Shown here: in pieces, positions 16,301-23,626 of the stretch | Numbering within the stretch: position 1 is the first letter of the stretch | Layout of the letters: each line of letters opens with the position of its first letter | Assembly: GCA_964347325.1 (NCBI GenBank) | Contig: CAYFYA010000012.1 | Location: 1-43,500, forward strand | DNA length: 43,500 nt | DNA from: JAJISG01 sp964347325 | GTDB lineage: Archaea; Thermoplasmatota; Thermoplasmata; RBG-16-68-12; JAJISG01 | Direction of reading: 5' to 3' | Notes under the pieces: generated by a model | The model's input: only the letters and a program-made list of their open reading frames with translations | The model's database searches: none | Told to the model about the DNA's origin: nothing | Made by a program: the position numbers and the translations under genes

Positions 16301-17579
16301 GGGGCTGGGACCTAGAGAAGATGTCGAGCCAGACCAGGGCCTCCCCACGGTCCACGTTGAGACTGCCGTCACCGACGAACTGGTCGACCATGAAGCGCTG
16401 GCTCTGGTTGCTCTGGAACCCCCACATCTCCATGTAAAGGCTTACGTTATCCCAGTCCGAGAACTGCAGGTATATTTCGTTCTCGTTCCTGGCAGCCTTA
16501 GTCAAGTTGATGTCGATGTTGGTGTCTCCCACGATGGACAGAGGAACCGCCTGGGCCTGGAGCCCATCGGCGTCGGCCATGATAACGAAGTCACCCTCGA
16601 AGACCGTGAAGCTGAAGGCACCCGTTGCGTTCGTCTGTGTCTGCATGAGCCAACGGTGGGTCTTGTTTGCGATCCACACGGGCTCGTCCACGACCGGTGA
16701 GTCCGAGGTCTCGTTCCAGACCACGCCGTCGAGGGACCGCAGCGTTCCGCTCTCGAAGGCCGTGAAGAAGTAGGCCTGAGTCATATGGGTGTCATTGTGC
16801 TGGAAGTCGGGGTCTCCACCGAACAGAAGACCACTGGCCAGGAGCCATACGGTGTATGGTCCGTTGTTCCCGCTGATGAAGACACCGATCCCGCTGAAGT
16901 TCAGCTGGAGGACGTGGTCCCCCGCTGTCAGGTTGAAGAGTTTGATCTTCATGTCCATGGCGACATCGGAGAACAGAATGCCGAAGATCGTGTAGTAGCC
17001 CGGCAGGGAAGTGTTCACGGAGACGTTGAGCTGGATGAAGTTGTACCGTCCGTTGCTGTCGGTGTCGACCCCCCAATCACTGTGTGGCGGGACGAAGGCG
17101 ATGACGGGGCCGAAGTCGAGGTAGGAGTAAGAGCCAGTGAGGTGGATGTCGAAGTCAATCTGAACAAAAGTGTCGTTGAGGAGAGTCAGGTTGGCTCGAT
17201 AGGGACCGTCGATTCCAGAGGCGAAGATGTCATCCCCGATGAACGAGAGGTGAGCGACATTGATCCCAGACCCAGCGACGAAGGTCACGTTGTCGCCCGT
17301 GATGAGCGTGCTGCCAGACTGATCGTACAAGAGTGCCGAAACCGAGAACTGCCCTGGAACTATCACCAACACGCGCACATCCAGCTGCAGGTACTCGTAC
17401 CGGTTGTCGCTGTCGGTATCAAGACCGAAGTCGGTATGGGGTGGATCGAAAACGCCGTCGCTAGCAGACGCCAAGGGTAAGTAGATCAGAGAAGCTGAAA
17501 CCAGTAGGAAGGCGGTGATCGAGATGACAGACACAAAGCTACGCCTTTCGTGGATCCTCAGGAGGGCCATAGAAGACAC
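13362..17579 (-). CDS. large cell-surface protein with seven Ig-like repeats and a PKD domain
   Basis: This 1,405-residue exported protein has an N-terminal signal/anchor segment around residues 17-40. Two related N-terminal modules carry DTDSDNRYEY and DTDSNGRYNF, acidic motifs that may bind Ca2+. A carboxypeptidase-regulatory-like segment lies around 280-350. Seven Ig-like repeats of about 98 residues each (about 555-1240) follow the frame TPP.I...(S/T)ATPDPQE...GNFSM...Y.Y..S...G.Y.(F/Y)TIWA.D..G. A PKD domain (about 1241-1325) contains YTWDFGDGT and YTVTLTVRD. The C-terminal TM helix (about 1334-1354) is followed by RRGGKGKPKKK and a highly acidic cytoplasmic tail. Many Asn-X-Ser/Thr sites suit an S-layer-type glycoprotein. 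It is probably an adhesin or cell-wall component; the acidic tail is unusual and might contact an intracellular partner. Confidence 0.88.
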   Translation of the reverse strand: MSSMALLRIHERRSFVSVISITAFLLVSASLIYLPLASASDGVFDPPHTDFGLDTDSDNRYEYLQLDVRVLVIVPGQFSVSALLYDQSGSTLITGDNVTFVAGSGINVAHLSFIGDDIFASGIDGPYRANLTLLNDTFVQIDFDIHLTGSYSYLDFGPVIAFVPPHSDWGVDTDSNGRYNFIQLNVSVNTSLPGYYTIFGILFSDVAMDMKIKLFNLTAGDHVLQLNFSGIGVFISGNNGPYTVWLLASGLLFGGDPDFQHNDTHMTQAYFFTAFESGTLRSLDGVVWNETSDSPVVDEPVWIANKTHRWLMQTQTNATGAFSFTVFEGDFVIMADADGLQAQAVPLSIVGDTNIDINLTKAARNENEIYLQFSDWDNVSLYMEMWGFQSNQSQRFMVDQFVGDGSLNVDRGEALVWLDIFSRSQPPFNDTTGQFEVDGIAYSLVSDTWEMDGNLTGEVISTEPILMWRSGNYTSQSPIPASAGHQIYFRATYDNENETEVLTTTFPAGWVLRDYTAPTNITVRGVNSNTAVVDPLDRPVGEPESVDVLLNISVDTTPPEIENVSATPDPQEVYQNVTISADVTDNAGVAAVSINVTDPLGGTVGNFSMQPGSDTYSYTSSYSMLGQHSFTIWAEDDAGVFNSSAGNFTVQDATPPVIGEPSATPDPQEAGGTVNFKAGVSDNFQVDEVTIDIVAPDASPVGNFSMVLDSGNYTYSDSYTEIGLYSYTIWASDTSGNLASRGGQFTIQDTTPPLITDASATPDPQEVFGTVTIFANATDNSNIASMKVNITDPFSASTGNFTMNSMGGGMYSYGASYDLLGDYTFTIWAKDDAGLVDSWQGSFTMQDTTPPVAGTPSADPNPQEAGLTVLFSVQVTDNYQVDLVTIAITDPSSALLGNFTMVLSGGNYTYSSSFTGLGTYSYTIWASDASGNYVSKSGQFTIQDTLPPQVTGASVSPDPGEVYQDVTITADVWENSGVASVSVRIVDPDGLVVGNFTMEAVDIDTYDYTLALSKLGVYNFTVWVEDDVGLFGSLQGSFTVEDSTDPVIGTPTVTPDPQELGQTVAFSVQVADNYALDSVNILIRDPNDDPVGSFPMTLVSGDYTYSSSFSMVGTYSYRIEAFDTSGNGDLVTGSFVIQDITPPTIGTPTASPDPQEVGLTVTLSVNASDNYQLAAVGVAITDPNDSLVGNFSMTLDSGTWSYSASFDELGTYTYVAWARDTSGNIVTSAGDFVIQDTTSPQAAEVESLTVDAGEEFSLDGSDSTDNHGVANYTWDFGDGTFGYAATLTHVYDEAGEYTVTLTVRDAAGNEDSHSFTVTVLPLQEAGGGIQLDDTMLYGIIAAVAGGAAVAGLLLWRRGGKGKPKKKPPTPPEEPALVEEEEPSLPELEPLEEDEDLLEIEELLKM
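13860..15918 (-). repeat. seven tandem ~294-bp coding repeats (Ig-like modules)
   Basis: Seven consecutive units of about 98 codons lie inside the surface-protein gene. Units 1, 3 and 5 share E-V-Y/F start residues and end with (E/K)DDAG or EDDVG. Units 2, 4, 6 and 7 share NYQ/NFQ and end with D(T/A)SGN. The array therefore grew by copying a two-module block (A-B-A-B-A-B) plus an extra B. Confidence 0.85.
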
Positions 17580-17747
17580 GTCCCTTCCGTTCCTATCTTG
17601 TGCTCGTGGGGCAGGGACGCTTAAAGGGTATCAGCGTGGTTATCTTCCCTGATACTCAGATCTGACAAAAAGGGTGGGGGGCCTCGTGCCAAGACCCCGA
17701 AATCGTTAAGCGTCTGGGGTTGTTGATGACGCGGCAACCTTCCGTGG

Positions 17748-18722
17748 GTGTCAGCAATGGACCGGGATGATGATGTCATCCAATGGTTGATGGACTCTGG
17801 AGATCCTTCGATCAGGTTCCTGACCCTGACGGACCTCCTGGAGGCCCCCAGGGACTCTGCTGAGTCGGGGAGAGAGGCAAGGAGGATCCCTGAAGGGGAG
17901 AAGGTCAGATCGCTTCTCTCCGACCAGCAGGAGGATGGGGGCTTCGGCGTCCACCCCTACAAGAAATGGAACGGGGCCCACTGGCGGCTCGTCTCGTTGA
18001 TGGAGCTCGGCATTCCACCAGGGTTTCCGCCTGCAATAGCCGCGGCCCAACAGGTCCTCAAATGGCTCTGGGGGAGCAGCCACCGAGGGGGTATCAAGGA
18101 GATTAACGGCCTTACACGTCGGTGTGCCTCTCAGGAGGGGAATGCCCTTGCTGTCTGCAGCCGCCTCGGCATGGCTGAAGATGAGCGCGTCTCTAGGCTC
18201 GCGGAGTCCCTCCAGTCGTGGCAATGGCCCGATGGAGGATGGAACTGCGATGTGCGGGAGGACGCCCATCACTCCTCTTTCTATGAGAGCCTGTCCCCCA
18301 TGTGGGGGTTGCTGGAGCATCACAAGGCCACAGGGGATAGGGGGAGCCTGAGGGCGGCGGAGCGAACGGCGGAGCTTCTCCTCAGACACAGTCTATTCCG
18401 CTCTGAGGAGACCGGTGAGGTGATCAACCCGGAATGGCTTAAGCTCCACTACCCCCTCTACTGGCACTACGACATTCTCCAAAGCCTCCTGATAATCTCG
18501 AGGCTGGGCAAGTTATCGGACCCCAGGTCCAGAGACGCCCTGGACCTGTTGGAGAGTAAGCGACTGAAAGATGGACGTTGGAGACCTGGAGACTACTACT
18601 GGCGTCCGCTAGGAAGCAAGGGGTCTCACCTGGAGGTCGTCGACTGGGGCCGCGGCGGTCCCAACCACATGATTACGCTGAACGCGCTGCGAGTGCTAAA
18701 GCGGGCAGGGAGGATCGCCTGA
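17748..18722 (+). CDS. terpenoid-cyclase/prenyltransferase alpha-alpha toroid protein
   Basis: This soluble protein of about 320 residues has repeats of the squalene-cyclase/prenyltransferase toroid: LLSDQQEDGGFGVHPYKKW near 62-80, SLQSWQWPDGGWNCD near 163-177, and LKDGRWRPGDYYWRP near 285-300. These QW-like segments define the fold. The DXDD motif of class II terpene cyclases is not seen as such (DRDDD at the N-terminus is outside the fold), so catalysis is not supported; many archaeal members are uncharacterised. ATG at 17757 with GGTG seven bases ahead may be the real start rather than GTG 17748. It lies 20 bases before the AlkD-like gene, probably co-transcribed. Confidence 0.65.
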   Translation: MSAMDRDDDVIQWLMDSGDPSIRFLTLTDLLEAPRDSAESGREARRIPEGEKVRSLLSDQQEDGGFGVHPYKKWNGAHWRLVSLMELGIPPGFPPAIAAAQQVLKWLWGSSHRGGIKEINGLTRRCASQEGNALAVCSRLGMAEDERVSRLAESLQSWQWPDGGWNCDVREDAHHSSFYESLSPMWGLLEHHKATGDRGSLRAAERTAELLLRHSLFRSEETGEVINPEWLKLHYPLYWHYDILQSLLIISRLGKLSDPRSRDALDLLESKRLKDGRWRPGDYYWRPLGSKGSHLEVVDWGRGGPNHMITLNALRVLKRAGRIA

Positions 18723-18741
18723 AGACTCCGAGTCATCGCAC

Positions 18742-19434
18742 GTGGCCGTGGAGAACATGCGAGTTGGCGAGGTCCTCAAGCGACTGAAGGCCCGAGGAGA
18801 CCCAGAATCCCTCGAAGGAATGGCCCGATTCGGCATCGCCACGGAAAAGGCGTACGGCGTCCGGGTACCAGAGCTGCGAAAGCTGGCAAGGGATGTGGGC
18901 ACAGACCATGAGCTCGCCCTGCAGCTTTGGGACACCGGCGTCCACGAGGCTCGGATCCTGGCGAGCATGGTTGACGATCCAGTCCTCGTGGGAGCGGAAC
19001 AGATGGAAGCCTGGGCGAGAGACTTCGACTCCTGGGACCTGTGCGACCAGTGCTGCATGAACCTCTTCGACAGGACACCCTTCGCGTGGCGGAAGGCCAT
19101 GGAATGGAGCACAAGGGAAGAGGAGTTCGTCAAGCGGGCCGCTTTCGCCCTGATGGCAAGCCTGGCAGTCCACGACAAGGAGGCAGCAGACGAGGAGTTT
19201 GCCGACCTTCTCCCGATAATCAGGCGGGAGTCCGTTGACGAACGAAACTTCGTCAAGAAGGCCGTGAACTGGGCCCTGCGTCAGATCGGCAAGCGGAACC
19301 TAGTGCTGAACACGAAGGCCATCTCGACGGCCGAGGAGATTCTGGAGATCGGCTCGAAGAGTGCAAGGTGGATAGCCTCCGATGCTCTCCGAGAACTGAC
19401 GGGGGAGAAGGTCCGCGCGAGACTGCGCGGATGA
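18742..19434 (+). CDS. DNA alkylation repair protein, AlkD-like (HEAT-repeat fold)
   Basis: This 230-residue all-helical protein matches the DNA_alkylation family (PF08713 type): YGVRVPELRKLARDVGTD near 34-51, the DLCDQCCMNLFDRTPF region near 99-114, and the conserved FVKKAVNWALRQIGKRN near 169-185. Family members remove bulky or charged alkylated bases without flipping. Trp and Asp residues in the DSWDLCDQ and VNWALR stretches correspond to family positions. GTG at 18742 opens the frame; ATG at 18757 is the alternative. It follows the toroid protein by 20 bases. Whether it is a glycosylase or a non-catalytic relative cannot be told. Confidence 0.8.
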   Translation: MAVENMRVGEVLKRLKARGDPESLEGMARFGIATEKAYGVRVPELRKLARDVGTDHELALQLWDTGVHEARILASMVDDPVLVGAEQMEAWARDFDSWDLCDQCCMNLFDRTPFAWRKAMEWSTREEEFVKRAAFALMASLAVHDKEAADEEFADLLPIIRRESVDERNFVKKAVNWALRQIGKRNLVLNTKAISTAEEILEIGSKSARWIASDALRELTGEKVRARLRG

Positions 19435-19489
19435 GAGCTACCACCACCTTAAAGGGGCCCCCAACCCTTGAGTCCGAGGATGTGGACCA

Positions 19490-19816
19490 TTGCCTTACAC
19501 GTTCAGCAACTGCATCTGTCTTCAATTGCCTGAGACGGAGGACGCGCTGGAGTTCTACGAGGGTGTTCTGGGCCTCAGAGTCGTTGGTCGTGAGGAGGGG
19601 AGCTTCGAACTCGAGGCTGAGCAGAATCGCCTCTTCCTAGACAGGGGGGAGCACCTCGGGCCGATACTCGAGTTTCTAGTTCCTGATCTCGAGGCGGCCC
19701 GAGAGGAACTCCTAAGCAAGGGCTGTGAGGTGGTGAAGTGGGAGGGGAGGGAAGGTTGCTGTTACCTCCGTGATCCCTTCGGTTTCGTCTTCAACCTGTA
19801 TGAGGAGTCCGGATAG
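19490..19816 (+). CDS. VOC (glyoxalase/dioxygenase) family protein
   Basis: This 108-residue single-module VOC protein starts with TFSNCICLQLPETEDALEFY and has GVLGLRVVGREEGSF, then LEFLVPDLEAAREELLSKG and the closing YLRDPFGFVFNLYEESG; these are the usual beta-alpha-beta-beta-beta halves. The last acidic residue (NLYE) is the canonical metal-ligand position, while the first ligand is not the usual His, so metal binding is uncertain. The start is TTG at 19490 with GAGGA about ten bases before it and a TATA-like TTAAAG at 19450-19455. No partner gene gives a substrate. Confidence 0.75.
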   Translation: MPYTFSNCICLQLPETEDALEFYEGVLGLRVVGREEGSFELEAEQNRLFLDRGEHLGPILEFLVPDLEAAREELLSKGCEVVKWEGREGCCYLRDPFGFVFNLYEESG

Positions 19817-19851
19817 TTCTCCTGAGCGCTGGCGAGCCTGCAAAGACCGCG

Positions 19852-19859
19852 GTATATAC
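19852..19859 (+). promoter_or_regulatory. TATA box of the dsrE-tusA operon
   Basis: GTATATAC lies about 65 bases before the dsrE-like start. Predicted initiation near 19880-19884 falls inside the palindrome at 19873-19889. Confidence 0.55.
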
Positions 19860-19872
19860 TCTCCCTAATGTA

Positions 19873-19889
19873 AATGGCTTAAGGCCATT
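19873..19889. promoter_or_regulatory. perfect inverted repeat over the predicted start site
   Basis: AATGGC-TTAAG-GCCATT has six-base perfect arms and a five-base spacer. It lies about 21 bases below the TATA box, where a repressor would block initiation. Confidence 0.5.
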
Positions 19890-19902
19890 GGAAAATTCGA
19901 AT

Positions 19903-19920
19903 AATCTCCCGCCGGAGATT
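19903..19920 (+). promoter_or_regulatory. perfect inverted repeat covering the dsrE ribosome site
   Basis: AATCTCC-CGCC-GGAGATT has seven-base perfect arms and a four-base loop. It ends two bases before the ATG. Its right arm contains GGAG, the only good Shine-Dalgarno sequence, so an RNA hairpin here would hide the ribosome site; alternatively it is a second operator. Confidence 0.55.
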
Positions 19921-19922
19921 GC

Positions 19923-20345
19923 ATGCAGAACGGCGGAAGGGTTGCCTTGGTTCTGTTCTCCGGCACGGTGGACAGGATGATACCTGTCGGGATCATATCG
20001 AGCGGTGCCGTGGCAATGGGGATGGATGTCGACATCTACCTGACCTTCTGGGGGCTACAGGCCTTCAACAAGAAGGTCCAGGAGATGGAACCGAAGTTCA
20101 GCGCGGACTATGCGGACATGGCCACCATGATGGCCCAAGCAATGCAGGAGAAGAACGTGCCGAGCCTCTTCGAGACCCTAAAGCAGGTCAAGGAGCTCGG
20201 TAACGTGAAGATCCACGCCTGCACCATGACCATGGACCTCCTCGGCCAGACGAAGGAGGACTTCATCGACCTCGTGGATGACACTGTGGGTGCAGGCGAG
20301 TTCGTAAGCATGGCGAAGGAAGCCGACTTCACGATGTTCATCTGA
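19923..20345 (+). CDS. DsrE-family sulfur carrier protein (DsrE3A-like)
   Basis: This 140-residue DsrE/DsrF-fold protein has an N-terminal RVALVLFSGTVDRMIPVGI, a helical arm with Met-rich MATMMAQAMQEKN, and the conserved cysteine in HACTMTMDLLGQ near residue 100, matching the DsrE3A group, in which this cysteine carries a persulfide or thiosulfonate. TusA follows 11 bases after its stop, the common DsrE3A-TusA pair of sulfur-metabolising archaea and bacteria. The pair probably moves sulfane sulfur in the cytoplasm, for cofactor or tRNA thiolation, or towards an Hdr-like enzyme. No sHdr genes are adjacent, so the destination is open. Two perfect dyads upstream suggest tight control. Confidence 0.82.
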   Translation: MQNGGRVALVLFSGTVDRMIPVGIISSGAVAMGMDVDIYLTFWGLQAFNKKVQEMEPKFSADYADMATMMAQAMQEKNVPSLFETLKQVKELGNVKIHACTMTMDLLGQTKEDFIDLVDDTVGAGEFVSMAKEADFTMFI

Positions 20346-20356
20346 GGGTGGGCACG

Positions 20357-20602
20357 ATGGCAGAAGAAGAGATTAAGGTCGACCGCGTGGTGGATGCGCG
20401 CGGCAGCGTGTGCCCTGGCCCCCTGATGGCCCTCATCGGGGCGGTCCGGGAGCAGAAGATAGGAGACGTTATCTCGGTATACTCCAGCGACACGGGATCC
20501 CGTACGGACATCCCCCTCTGGGTCGAGAAGGCCGGGCACGAGATGATCGCCCTCAAGGATAGAGAGGGGTACGCCGAGTACATCGTGAGGAAGAATCGGT
20601 AG
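20357..20602 (+). CDS. tusA: TusA-family sulfurtransferase
   Basis: This 81-residue TusA/SirA-like protein has the hallmark VCPGPLM near residues 18-24, whose Cys accepts sulfur, and the family end GHEMIALKDREGYAEYIV. The frame is open from GTG 20348, but ATG 20357 is preferred because GAGGGTGG at 20344-20351 gives good spacing. It is co-transcribed with the DsrE3A-like gene. By analogy with archaeal TusA-DsrE pairs the two exchange sulfur; this is inferred, not shown. Confidence 0.88.
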   Translation: MAEEEIKVDRVVDARGSVCPGPLMALIGAVREQKIGDVISVYSSDTGSRTDIPLWVEKAGHEMIALKDREGYAEYIVRKNR

Positions 20603-20623
20603 GGCGACCATGAAGCGACGTCA

Positions 20624-20638
20624 AGCCGTGATTTTTAG
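20624..20638 (+). terminator. T-run after tusA
   Basis: A run of five T at 20632-20636 lies 30 bases after tusA and at the end of the convergent GNAT gene. It is a possible archaeal oligo-T terminator; no strong hairpin. Confidence 0.3.
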
Positions 20639-21150
20639 GAGCGAGTGAGGTCGAGAACGAGTTCGGCAACCGCTACCTCTGTGTCCCCCACCACTTCGGT
20701 CGAGGAGCGGACAGAACGAAAGCCGTGAGACTTGTAGAAGCCGAGAGCCCTGTCGTTGTCTATCTCTGTCCGAACGCGCACTTGCCCATATCCTTCCCGC
20801 TTGGCCGCTTCAATGGCGGCACGACAGAGGCGGGAACCGATTCGCTTCCCAGTCATGCTCTCCAGGACGATGATACCAGCAAGTTCAACTAGCTCGTCAT
20901 CTACGCGGCGGATGGCCGAGAAGCCGACTACCTCCTTGCGGTGCTTGGCGATGAACATCCGGCGTTGGGGGCCTTCGACACGTTCAGCGATGCTTTTTCT
21001 GGTGGCTAGCGCCTTGATGGTCTCCTCGGTCGCCCCCGCGAAACCAGGAGCATCGGGTCCCGCTTCCCTCCACGCCCTCCAGAGGAAGTCAACGATGGCC
21101 CCCGTGTCATCCTTGACTGCCTCGGTTATCGAGACCTCTTGGCGCGACAC
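20635..21150 (-). CDS. GNAT-family N-acetyltransferase
   Basis: This 171-residue acetyltransferase has the acetyl-CoA-binding motif A as GIIVLESMTGKRIGSRLC, where RIGSRL equals the (Q/R)xxGxG/A loop, followed by AIEAAKREGYGQVRVRTEIDN and the FYKSHGFRSV motif B region. Substrate unknown. Start GTG at 21150 lies close below a TATA-like TTAAT on the minus strand near 21180, so the transcript may be nearly leaderless. It is transcribed alone and converges on tusA. Confidence 0.8.
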   Translation of the reverse strand: MSRQEVSITEAVKDDTGAIVDFLWRAWREAGPDAPGFAGATEETIKALATRKSIAERVEGPQRRMFIAKHRKEVVGFSAIRRVDDELVELAGIIVLESMTGKRIGSRLCRAAIEAAKREGYGQVRVRTEIDNDRALGFYKSHGFRSVRSSTEVVGDTEVAVAELVLDLTRS

Positions 21151-21532
21151 GCAAACGTAGACACATGCGAGATCGAAAGATTAAGATTGTTGGAGAGTCG
21201 GTTGACGCACGCGTCACCCCTTGAGGGCTTGATAGTCGACGACTTCCGTGCTGCCAGAAAAGCCTGAAGGATGGTCATCTTTCGAGTACGTGACTCTCGA
21301 GGCCAACACGGTAACCCGACTTCATCATTCTACCACTTCAGCTTTATTCTGCTCCCATCCGCCTTCAGCCTCGCATAAGCCCGGCCGACGTCCTCCAGCC
21401 GCATTCTTCGCCGATCTTCCCCTCCTTTGGGAGTCCCGTTCTCTACCATCTCCTCCGACAGAGGACCTATTTGATCACGATCGGTGAACTCAACACTTCT
21501 GCTATGTCGCCGTCGTGAGAATCCCTCTCATA
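21151..21532. other. intergenic region with no recognised gene
   Basis: These 382 bases lie between the GNAT start and the end of the cytochrome gene. A TATA-like TCTTAATCTT on the minus strand near 21177-21186 fits the GNAT promoter. A plus-strand open frame at 21248-21487 has no recognisable composition or motif and was not accepted. Nothing else stands out. Confidence 0.5.
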
Positions 21533-22963
21533 TCACAGCTCATGAGTGGGTACGCTGGTCTTCCCCGAGACTATGGACCCGAGACGGGGCCAGTTGGCTG
21601 GTACCACTGAGAAGTAGAAGTGCCCCAGGACTGTACTAGAAAGCAGGTAGAAGAGCAAATCATGGACAGCGAGAGTAGCTCCTCGTCCTCCAAAAACCCC
21701 GAGCAACCAGTCCAGCTCCCCGGGATAGTAGAGAGCGAAACCAGTCAGTGCCATCAGTGCGAAGAAAAGCGTATCTCCCCACAGTAGGAACTTCTGAAAT
21801 GAACAGTACTTCCTCCCCTTGTAGTACTCACCTCTCACCGGGTTGTAGGTCACATGTTCAGGGTACTCCTTTGAAAGGCCAAGGAAATTGAGAGAAAGCT
21901 TGAGAGCCACGCTGATGTCATCCCGGGTTATTCGGACCAAGGACTTCCATTCCCCAGTCTTTTTGAGTAACAGAAAGTGAAGCGGAATGTTGATAATGAC
22001 CATGAAGGCTGCGATCATGTGCACGATGAGAGTCCACTCGCCGAAGAGTGGGCGGGCCATCAGCATGCTCCAGCCAGTAAAGACAAAAATCAGTAGCAGG
22101 CCCAAGTGTATGAAATGGGTGATCCTTGCGGGAAGGTGGTGCCGCACCACCTCCACTCTGCGGCGATTCTTCAGCCAAGGGTGGTACTTCTTTGGAGACC
22201 AAACTCTCCTCCTGAAGATGTGGATGCCAATGAGCAATGAGGTCGTGATCAACACCGCTCGGCCCAGAGACCTCGCAAATTCCTTAGATAGCACGAGCTG
22301 AAAGGCAGGTGGAGACGGCGCGGTAAGCAGAACCTCCTCCGATGTCGTGGTGATTATGTAACCCATGGAAGTGTAGCTATGAGCTCGACCGATGCCCCAC
22401 TCACCCACCGCAAAGGCAACTCGCACTGAACTGTTGGTAGTGAACTGGTATGAATGAACAGGGTCTGAAGTCAGCAAGGGCCTATGAAACTCAATCTCAT
22501 AGCTGGACTGCGCTATCTCAAATGAATCCACGGATACGATGTTCTCGGGCGAGGGGACTGGATCCTTCTCCGTCTGTTCCACATAATAGCTGGAGTGGTT
22601 GGCAGGGGAGCCTTTCGGACTTCTCACGGACACCAAAATCATTTCGTTGCCGGCCGACATGGGTTGCCCCCTTCCGGAGAGGTCAAAATCCACGCCAAAA
22701 TAGACCAATTCAGGGTCGTTGGGCGTCAACGGATAGTCGAACCACGCTCGAAAGTAAATGCTCGTCTCGTCTCTTGCTAGCTGGATGTCCAAGTCAAGAA
22801 AAAAGGAGCCCTGGGTAGTCCGTATCTGATGGGCGGGGAAATCTTCCCACCGGATGGGAGGGGGGACTCCCCAGGCGTTGCTGCTAGCCAAGAGAATCAG
22901 AATTGCCAGGGCAACGAGCGTGGGGAGATGTCTGATTCCACCGCCCCCGCGCCTTTTGGGCAT
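21533..22963 (-). CDS. membrane cytochrome b561-type protein with N-terminal DOMON/ethylbenzene-dehydrogenase-like domain
   Basis: This 476-residue protein has a signal peptide (about 10-32), then an extracytoplasmic beta-rich domain (about 35-235) with IRWEDFPAHQI and SFFLDLDIQLARDETSIYFRAWF, resembling the heme-binding gamma subunit of ethylbenzene/DMSO-family dehydrogenases, and finally five or so TM helices (about 242-476). The membrane part has His pairs suited to b hemes: ARITHFIHLGLLL, IVHMIAAFMVI, NIPLHFLLL, LAVHDLLFYLL and TVLGHFYF, like the FdnI/hydrogenase cytochrome b group. It probably moves electrons across or into the membrane, perhaps to quinone. It follows the 4-TM gene by 35 bases and lies downstream of the hydrogenase operon, but it could serve another enzyme. 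Confidence 0.72.
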   Translation of the reverse strand: MPKRRGGGGIRHLPTLVALAILILLASSNAWGVPPPIRWEDFPAHQIRTTQGSFFLDLDIQLARDETSIYFRAWFDYPLTPNDPELVYFGVDFDLSGRGQPMSAGNEMILVSVRSPKGSPANHSSYYVEQTEKDPVPSPENIVSVDSFEIAQSSYEIEFHRPLLTSDPVHSYQFTTNSSVRVAFAVGEWGIGRAHSYTSMGYIITTTSEEVLLTAPSPPAFQLVLSKEFARSLGRAVLITTSLLIGIHIFRRRVWSPKKYHPWLKNRRRVEVVRHHLPARITHFIHLGLLLIFVFTGWSMLMARPLFGEWTLIVHMIAAFMVIINIPLHFLLLKKTGEWKSLVRITRDDISVALKLSLNFLGLSKEYPEHVTYNPVRGEYYKGRKYCSFQKFLLWGDTLFFALMALTGFALYYPGELDWLLGVFGGRGATLAVHDLLFYLLSSTVLGHFYFSVVPANWPRLGSIVSGKTSVPTHEL

Positions 22964-22998
22964 TTCTCTGAATTCTCCTGCCAGTCAGCTCCTGCGAT

Positions 22999-23388
22999 TC
23001 AGACCTTAATCTTGTAGACGGGGTAGGCCATGGAGACAAGGTACAGGACGAACAGTATCTCCGTGAGGTCCGTGAGGTACAGTATCCCGACTATCTCTCC
23101 GAGCTGCGACAGTGGGTAGCCTATGGTCGTGAATAGCCCGAGGCCGACCAGTAATTGCCTGACCCGGAGTGGCGCTTCACTCTTGATCATGACTAGCATT
23201 GTGATCAGAAACACAATAGCGAAGCAGAGTCCATGGGAGTGGGCTATGGGAATGCGGAAGTGATAGTCGACCTGTGCCCTCATCCAGAGAATCATCGCAT
23301 AGCCAACAGAAGACCAGATGGCGAGCCAGATCATGCCGATGATAATTGCTAGTTTCTCGAGGCCTCTCGTCTCAGTTCCTTCAGCCAT
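22999..23388 (-). CDS. small four-TM membrane protein, unknown
   Basis: This 129-residue protein has four hydrophobic helices (about 13-35, 48-68, 78-97, 102-122). A motif PIAHSHGLCFAI at the start of helix 2 puts two His near the membrane face; similar AHxHG motifs occur in small heme- or metal-binding membrane proteins, so a role with the following cytochrome is likely, though unproven. ATG at 23388 is preceded by AAGG eight bases ahead. It probably forms a two-gene operon with the cytochrome. The leader upstream holds the duplicated 180-bp-spaced repeats. Confidence 0.6.
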   Translation of the reverse strand: MAEGTETRGLEKLAIIIGMIWLAIWSSVGYAMILWMRAQVDYHFRIPIAHSHGLCFAIVFLITMLVMIKSEAPLRVRQLLVGLGLFTTIGYPLSQLGEIVGILYLTDLTEILFVLYLVSMAYPVYKIKV

Positions 23389-23446
23389 TGGTGCAACCTT
23401 CTACTTCCTCCTCAGGAAGTCCATCATGAAGGATGCAGCAAGACTG

Positions 23447-23607
23447 TTAGGACTTCGGTCAGTAGAGTAAGTGCATCTAAAGAGACTATCAGCATTCGAC
23501 TTAATAGGGCAACATTACCCGTTTTTCGCCACCAAATGACGCGACAATTCCTATCCGATCTTCCTTTCTCTTCCAAAACCAGAAGTCGGTGGCAGCCCTC
23601 TCTGCCA
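23447..23607. repeat. structured direct repeat, copy A
   Basis: This is about 160 bases in direct orientation with copy B, offset exactly 180 bases over most of its length. In the aligned 80-base block 23461-23540 versus 23641-23720, 63 positions match and most differences are transitions. GCCACC (23528-23533) can pair with GGTGGC (23588-23593), or TGGCAG (23590-23595) with CTGCCA (23602-23607). The two pairings exclude each other. It lies upstream of the 4-TM gene. Confidence 0.75.
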
Positions 23608-23626
23608 GCGCCCTAGGAGAAACCAG

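Noticed and set aside
15627..16700. 357-residue plus-strand frame with VVRG/GVG repeats
   Set aside because: It mirrors the Ig-repeat surface gene on the other strand; the repeats reflect that gene.
21248..21487. 79-residue plus-strand frame in the intergenic region
   Set aside because: No start signal, no recognisable motif and atypical composition.
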